Source: Flavobacteriia bacterium
GTDB taxonomy: Bacteria; Bacteroidota; Bacteroidia; Flavobacteriales; Flavobacteriaceae
Reading direction: 5' to 3'
Length of the DNA stretch: 8,897 bases
Assembly (NCBI GenBank): GCA_011330545.1
Contig: DRQI01000178.1
Coordinates: 1 to 8,897, forward strand
Shown here: positions 5,933-8,897 of the stretch, one piece after another
Layout of the letters: each line of letters opens with the position of its first letter
Position numbering within the stretch: the stretch's first letter is position 1
Position numbers and translations under genes: made by a program
Notes under the pieces: generated by a model
What the model saw: the letters and a program-made list of their open reading frames with translations, nothing else
The model's database searches: none
Told to the model about the DNA's origin: nothing

Positions 5933-7387
5933 TTATTCTGGAATCAACCACCAAAATGGCTTCATTTTGGCTTTATACAGAAAAGCGTAATGCAGGGCCA
6001 GTTTTACCCAATGCCCGGCCAGTCCTAAATCGCCAATAGTTTTAGAATTTATCCGCCCGGTTTCGGGGTATTTTTTATAATCGGGTACAATGGGGTTGGT
6101 TGTAATGGTAACACCTCTTCCTTTTAAAATTCCGAAGCCGGTAGAAGCAATACAAGCGGCTCCCATATTACCCATAGAGCCTAAATGGTGTAAGTGATTG
6201 TTTTCTTTTTTAATCATTTCAACAATATTGTCAGCTACTAGTTTTGCCGTTATTCCTGAGGGCATCCCCGTACGTGGCGGAGCCGGAAAAATTGGGGTTC
6301 CGTTTTTGCTCGTTCGAGGTTTAGATATGGTATGTGGCGGGGCAAAGGCAATTCCCGGAGCAAAAATGTTTTGATAATTCGGATTCTGATAGGTTTCGGG
6401 CCAATCTTGAACGGTCCATTCTTCATAAGGCTTGGCAGTATAATCGGCATCGACAATCATAAATCCTTTAAAAAGTTTATCGGTAATATCATTTCCGGTT
6501 TTGTCGTAGGCTTTAAATCCGTGTCCTGAAAACGCAGGAATTAGCATTGCGAAATCAAATTCTTCAACCTTATGTTCGCCATCCAGATTTTCGTAATACA
6601 CTTTTCCTTCTTCAACTTTATATACTCCGGCTCTTTTGATGATGTGAATACCTCTGTCTTCAAAAACCATTTCGATAAGGTCTTTAGAAGACATTAATTG
6701 GCTGCCCATTTTAACGGTTAATCCGTCCATACCAAAATCGCCGACTTCATATTCATTTGAAATCCATGTAATGGTGGCTTTGTCTCTGACATTATACCGG
6801 TGTAATTCTTGTTCAACATTCATAATATATTCAAAGGCTGCACCTTGGCAGGTAGCTTTAGCGTGGCCGGTACCTATTACTATTTTTACCTGTTCGCCAT
6901 TTTTCATTCTATCAATTAACTTTTTCAAATCGCTCCACGCATGCACGGCATGGCCATACGTACAAACCGATGTAGTATTATGGGTTCCGGGTTTTAGGCC
7001 TTCGGTAGCTTCAAAATTTAATTTTGGGCCGGTTGCATTTATTAAGTAATCATAGTCAATTTTTACGGTTTCTCCTTTTCTATCACCAACCACATATTCG
7101 GCAGTAACATAGCCTTTTTTAATTTTAGCATCTCCTTCGGGATGAAAGGTGGTAACTTTGGCTTGGATGTATGTTATATTCTTTTTTTTATAAAGCGGCG
7201 CCAATGGAAAGGTACATTGTTTGGGTTTCATTCTCCCAATGCCAATCCAAATATTTGAAGGAACCCATTGGTAGTTACTGTTTGGTGAAACGATGACTAC
7301 TTCGTGTTCTTTTGATAAGTTTTTTCTCAGATAGGAGACGGCTGTATGTCCTGATATGCCGGCTCCTAAAACAACTACTTTTGCCAT
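5933..7387 (-). CDS. sqr: Sulfide:quinone oxidoreductase with three catalytic cysteines
   Basis: The 484-residue FAD flavoprotein has GAGISG at 8-13 and the SQR-type segment WVPSNIWIGIGRM (41-53). Its cysteines match those of Acidithiobacillus-type SQR: Cys142 (SVCTYGHA), Cys180 (KATCQGAAFEY) and Cys412 (GAACIASTGFG). The C-terminal tail, GHWVKLALHYAFLYKAKMKPFWW, is amphipathic and aromatic, as expected for monotopic membrane attachment and quinone access. It is longer than typical type I SQR (about 430), with additional sequence around 315-375. It should oxidise sulfide to sulfane sulfur or polysulfide and reduce quinone; NADH dehydrogenase activity is unlikely given the cysteines. It is clearly not a recent duplicate of the SQR at 2436-3749. 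The start ATG at 7387 precedes the nucleotide-binding strand directly. It probably leads an operon with the 46-residue, HMA and thioredoxin genes. Confidence 0.9.
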   Translation of the reverse strand: MAKVVVLGAGISGHTAVSYLRKNLSKEHEVVIVSPNSNYQWVPSNIWIGIGRMKPKQCTFPLAPLYKKKNITYIQAKVTTFHPEGDAKIKKGYVTAEYVVGDRKGETVKIDYDYLINATGPKLNFEATEGLKPGTHNTTSVCTYGHAVHAWSDLKKLIDRMKNGEQVKIVIGTGHAKATCQGAAFEYIMNVEQELHRYNVRDKATITWISNEYEVGDFGMDGLTVKMGSQLMSSKDLIEMVFEDRGIHIIKRAGVYKVEEGKVYYENLDGEHKVEEFDFAMLIPAFSGHGFKAYDKTGNDITDKLFKGFMIVDADYTAKPYEEWTVQDWPETYQNPNYQNIFAPGIAFAPPHTISKPRTSKNGTPIFPAPPRTGMPSGITAKLVADNIVEMIKKENNHLHHLGSMGNMGAACIASTGFGILKGRGVTITTNPIVPDYKKYPETGRINSKTIGDLGLAGHWVKLALHYAFLYKAKMKPFWWLIPE

Positions 7388-7409
7388 TATTTTGTGTTTA
7401 AAAGAGCGT

Positions 7410-7453
7410 CAAAAGTACGATAAAAAAAACCTCAGCTTGTAACTGATGTTACA
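7410..7453 (-). promoter_or_regulatory. Crp/Fnr-type operator and promoter of the first SQR operon
   Basis: A perfect dyad, TGTAAC-TGAT-GTTACA, lies at 7438-7453 (centre 7445.5), and an exact TAnnTTTG box, TACTTTTG, reads on the minus strand from 7417 to 7410. The centre-to-box distance is 28.5 bp, identical to that of the type II SQR promoter. The implied transcription start is near 7404, giving a leader of about 17 nt. No -33 TTG is visible. The dyad also forms the tip of the preceding gene's terminator hairpin. Confidence 0.74.
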
Positions 7454-7464
7454 CTGCCGAGGTT
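7422..7464 (-). terminator. Intrinsic terminator of the DUF3365 lipoprotein gene
   Basis: On the minus strand AACCTCGGC pairs with GCTGAGGTT (one G-U pair), then a small internal loop, then TGTAAC/GTTACA closed by a 4-nt loop. A run of eight T (7429-7422) follows. The hairpin begins 23 bp past the stop codon of the haem lipoprotein gene. Its apical stem is the same sequence as the operator of the next gene. Confidence 0.85.
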
Positions 7465-7487
7465 ATAACTAGTTAAAAATCATTGAA

Positions 7488-8060
7488 TTATTTAGATTCG
7501 AAAGCAATACTCCAAATTCCCCTAAGGTCGCCTTCGTGAAATCCGGTAGCCTTGTCTTTCGGGTATAGGGTTTTGATAATTGAGTCGGTTGCCGGTTTCA
7601 TACTATCGCCAATTACGCCATGGCATGCCAAACATTTTTTTTGTACTATGATCGGTGCGTAAAAATGAGGATGCCCCTTATCGTCAAGTGCTACTACAGG
7701 TTTCAATGTTGTATTTGTAGCTTTTAATTCTTTAAATTGTTCAAGAATAGCGATTTCATTTGCAGTAGGGGCATTATTAGAATTTCGTAATTTATGAGAG
7801 GTTCTTTTAATGGCAACTTTAAATTTTTCTGACATCTCTTGTGTTAATGGGCCGGCTTGCCCGTTACAATAAGGAATTGCTTCTGAGACTCCGCCTGCTT
7901 TCATGTGTTTTGTCAATTCGCCTCCCAGATGATTTGCAGTGGTTTTGGCAATTTGTTTGCCCTTGGCAAGATATTCTTTTTTTTGAGTTTCGGTTAGGGC
8001 TTTTTGGCAACTTAAAAAAAGAATTAGGCTGATGCTTAGTATGCTTAAAAACGGTCTCAT
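7488..8060 (-). CDS. c-type haem lipoprotein, Tll0287-like/DUF3365 family
   Basis: The 190-residue precursor has a short hydrophobic signal ending in the lipobox LFLSC, with lipidated Cys18, so the mature protein is tethered on the periplasmic side. One c-type haem site, CLACH (Cys143, Cys146, His147), lies in KKCLACHGVIGDSMK. Other family marks are IPYCNGQAG (Cys65), a RTSHKLRNSNNAPT segment and the closing FHEGDLRGIWSI. DUF3365 domains occur in haem sensor proteins and in stand-alone haem proteins such as Tll0287. Here there is no kinase or cyclase domain, so it may be a periplasmic electron carrier or sulfur-compound-binding haem protein. Its promoter carries the same Crp/Fnr-type dyad as the SQR genes, which argues for a role in the same pathway. 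The exact reaction is unknown. Confidence 0.9.
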   Translation of the reverse strand: MRPFLSILSISLILFLSCQKALTETQKKEYLAKGKQIAKTTANHLGGELTKHMKAGGVSEAIPYCNGQAGPLTQEMSEKFKVAIKRTSHKLRNSNNAPTANEIAILEQFKELKATNTTLKPVVALDDKGHPHFYAPIIVQKKCLACHGVIGDSMKPATDSIIKTLYPKDKATGFHEGDLRGIWSIAFESK

Positions 8061-8074
8061 AAATCTATTTTTGG

Positions 8075-8119
8075 TAAATTTATAACGTTTCTCAATCTTT
8101 AGGAGTAACCATTGTTACT
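8075..8119 (-). promoter_or_regulatory. Crp/Fnr-type operator and promoter of the DUF3365 lipoprotein gene
   Basis: A perfect dyad, AGTAAC-CATT-GTTACT, sits at 8104-8119 (centre 8111.5), 10 bp past the rhodanese gene's stop. The minus strand has TAAATTTA from 8082 to 8075, a one-mismatch TAnnTTTG box, at 29.5 bp from the dyad centre. The expected start site near 8070 leaves a leader of about 10 nt. The hairpin is not followed by a T run, so it is not a terminator. Confidence 0.65.
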
Positions 8120-8129
8120 TTTAGCTTTG

Positions 8130-8837
8130 TTACTTAACAGTTTCTAAGTGATTATTTTTCCATGCTTTAATCCCTCCTTTTAAATCGTAAACTTTGAATC
8201 CGGCATTTTTTAGAATTTTAGCCGATTTGCTGCTTCGTACGCCACTCCGGCAATACACATAAACAGGTTGCGATTTGTCTAAGGTTGCCATTTTATTTTT
8301 AAACAGGCTTTCTTCGTAATAATTAATGTTGATAGCTCCTTTAATCCGCTCGTTATTATATTCTTTTGGGGTTCTAACATCAACTAGTTGTACCTTGCCA
8401 TTTGCTATTTTATTCTTAAAATCTGTAGGGCTAACGTGGAAAATCTCAGGGGTTAGGTTTGGTTTTGATGTAACCACTTCTTCTGTAATCGCTTTTGTCG
8501 TTGTTAAGCCAACATTTTCGGAAGGGTTTTTTGGCAATGCCTCTACTTCTATAATTTCTTCCTTTGCAGTTTTTATTATTATTTTTTGTTTTTTGCCAAT
8601 TTCTTTTAGGTTGTCACCTTTGTTGATTGTCTTTTGTTCAGCTACTTTTTTGGTAGGGATTGCCGTGTTGCTTTCTACTTTTTTTATTTCGGAAACCGTA
8701 TCGGGTGTTACCGTTGTAGTTACTGATTCTTCGGTGGTATTTATATTTTTTTTGAAGGTATCGGTTTCTTTTTTATCGTTTTTACATGACAAAAAGAACA
8801 TTAAAATAAAGAAGCTGAATAGTTGTATACTTTTCAT
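8130..8837 (-). CDS. Rhodanese-domain lipoprotein
   Basis: The 235-residue precursor starts with a lipoprotein signal ending in the lipobox FFLSC (Cys18), so it is exported and lipid-anchored. A long, probably disordered linker rich in Thr, Lys and Glu spans about 19-130. The rhodanese domain (about 131-233) has QLVDVRTPKEY (150-160), the active-site loop CRSGVRS with catalytic Cys196, and a closing GFKVYDLKGGIKAWK. Rhodaneses transfer sulfane sulfur through a persulfide on this cysteine. A periplasmic or surface rhodanese next to SQR genes could accept or deliver SQR-derived sulfur, consistent with many sulfide-oxidation clusters; the actual donor and acceptor are not shown. Only 60 bp upstream are in the window, and I see no clear dyad or promoter there. 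It could be co-transcribed with the DUF3365 gene, 69 bp downstream. Confidence 0.92.
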   Translation of the reverse strand: MKSIQLFSFFILMFFLSCKNDKKETDTFKKNINTTEESVTTTVTPDTVSEIKKVESNTAIPTKKVAEQKTINKGDNLKEIGKKQKIIIKTAKEEIIEVEALPKNPSENVGLTTTKAITEEVVTSKPNLTPEIFHVSPTDFKNKIANGKVQLVDVRTPKEYNNERIKGAININYYEESLFKNKMATLDKSQPVYVYCRSGVRSSKSAKILKNAGFKVYDLKGGIKAWKNNHLETVK

Positions 8838-8897
8838 AGGTAATATAAATAGCTTTGATTATGGTAGGTAATAGTATACCAATTTACTCATAAAACC

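Noticed and set aside
8326..8871. Long plus-strand open frame opposite the rhodanese lipoprotein
   Set aside because: It is an antisense shadow of a gene with clear lipobox and rhodanese motifs, and the hydrophobic translation arises from the Lys/Thr-rich linker read backwards.
8859..8897. Possible C-terminal tail (12 codons) of a further minus-strand gene entering from the right edge
   Set aside because: The open stretch is too short to distinguish from chance in AT-rich DNA.

Overview
The window looks like Bacteroidota, most likely a Flavobacteriaceae-type genome. It is AT-rich, start codons lack Shine-Dalgarno sequences, several promoters carry the TAnnTTTG '-7' box typical of that phylum, and the best-recognised proteins are of bacteroidete type. 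Every convincing gene lies on the minus strand, so transcription runs from high to low coordinates.

Right and centre (about 8837 down to 2436) is a sulfide/sulfane-sulfur oxidation cluster. In transcription order it holds a rhodanese-domain lipoprotein; a c-type haem lipoprotein of the Tll0287-like/DUF3365 family; a first sulfide:quinone oxidoreductase (SQR) with the three-cysteine pattern of bacterial SQRs; a previously uncalled 46-residue protein; an HMA-domain CxxC protein; a thioredoxin; a Crp/Fnr-family regulator; a DUF2892 (YgaP-type) small membrane protein; and a second SQR of the type II (mitochondrial SQOR-like) class. The inferred flow is sulfide to SQR-bound persulfide, electrons to quinone, and sulfane sulfur passed to rhodanese, thioredoxin and other thiol carriers.

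The most notable result is regulatory. Four promoter regions (DUF3365 lipoprotein, first SQR, DUF2892, second SQR) each carry a GTNAY-N4-GTNAC dyad centred 28.5-29.5 bp upstream of a TAnnTTTG-like box. This is the geometry of class II (about -41.5) Crp/Fnr activation. The Crp/Fnr regulator in the cluster has a recognition helix suited to such a site, so the cluster reads as a self-contained regulon. In front of the first SQR the dyad also forms the tip of the preceding gene's intrinsic terminator.

Left (2318 down to 9) is a separate two-gene unit, insulated by a strong intrinsic terminator at 2378-2407: an SPFH/Band-7 protein ending in a GYF_2 domain, followed by a tail-anchored protein with two zinc ribbons. 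The pair resembles Bacillus YdjI/YdjG, the membrane-stress partners of PspA.

The only gene-free stretch over 300 bp is 3750-4076. It contains the second SQR's promoter and a poorly understood segment with a long-range inverted repeat.
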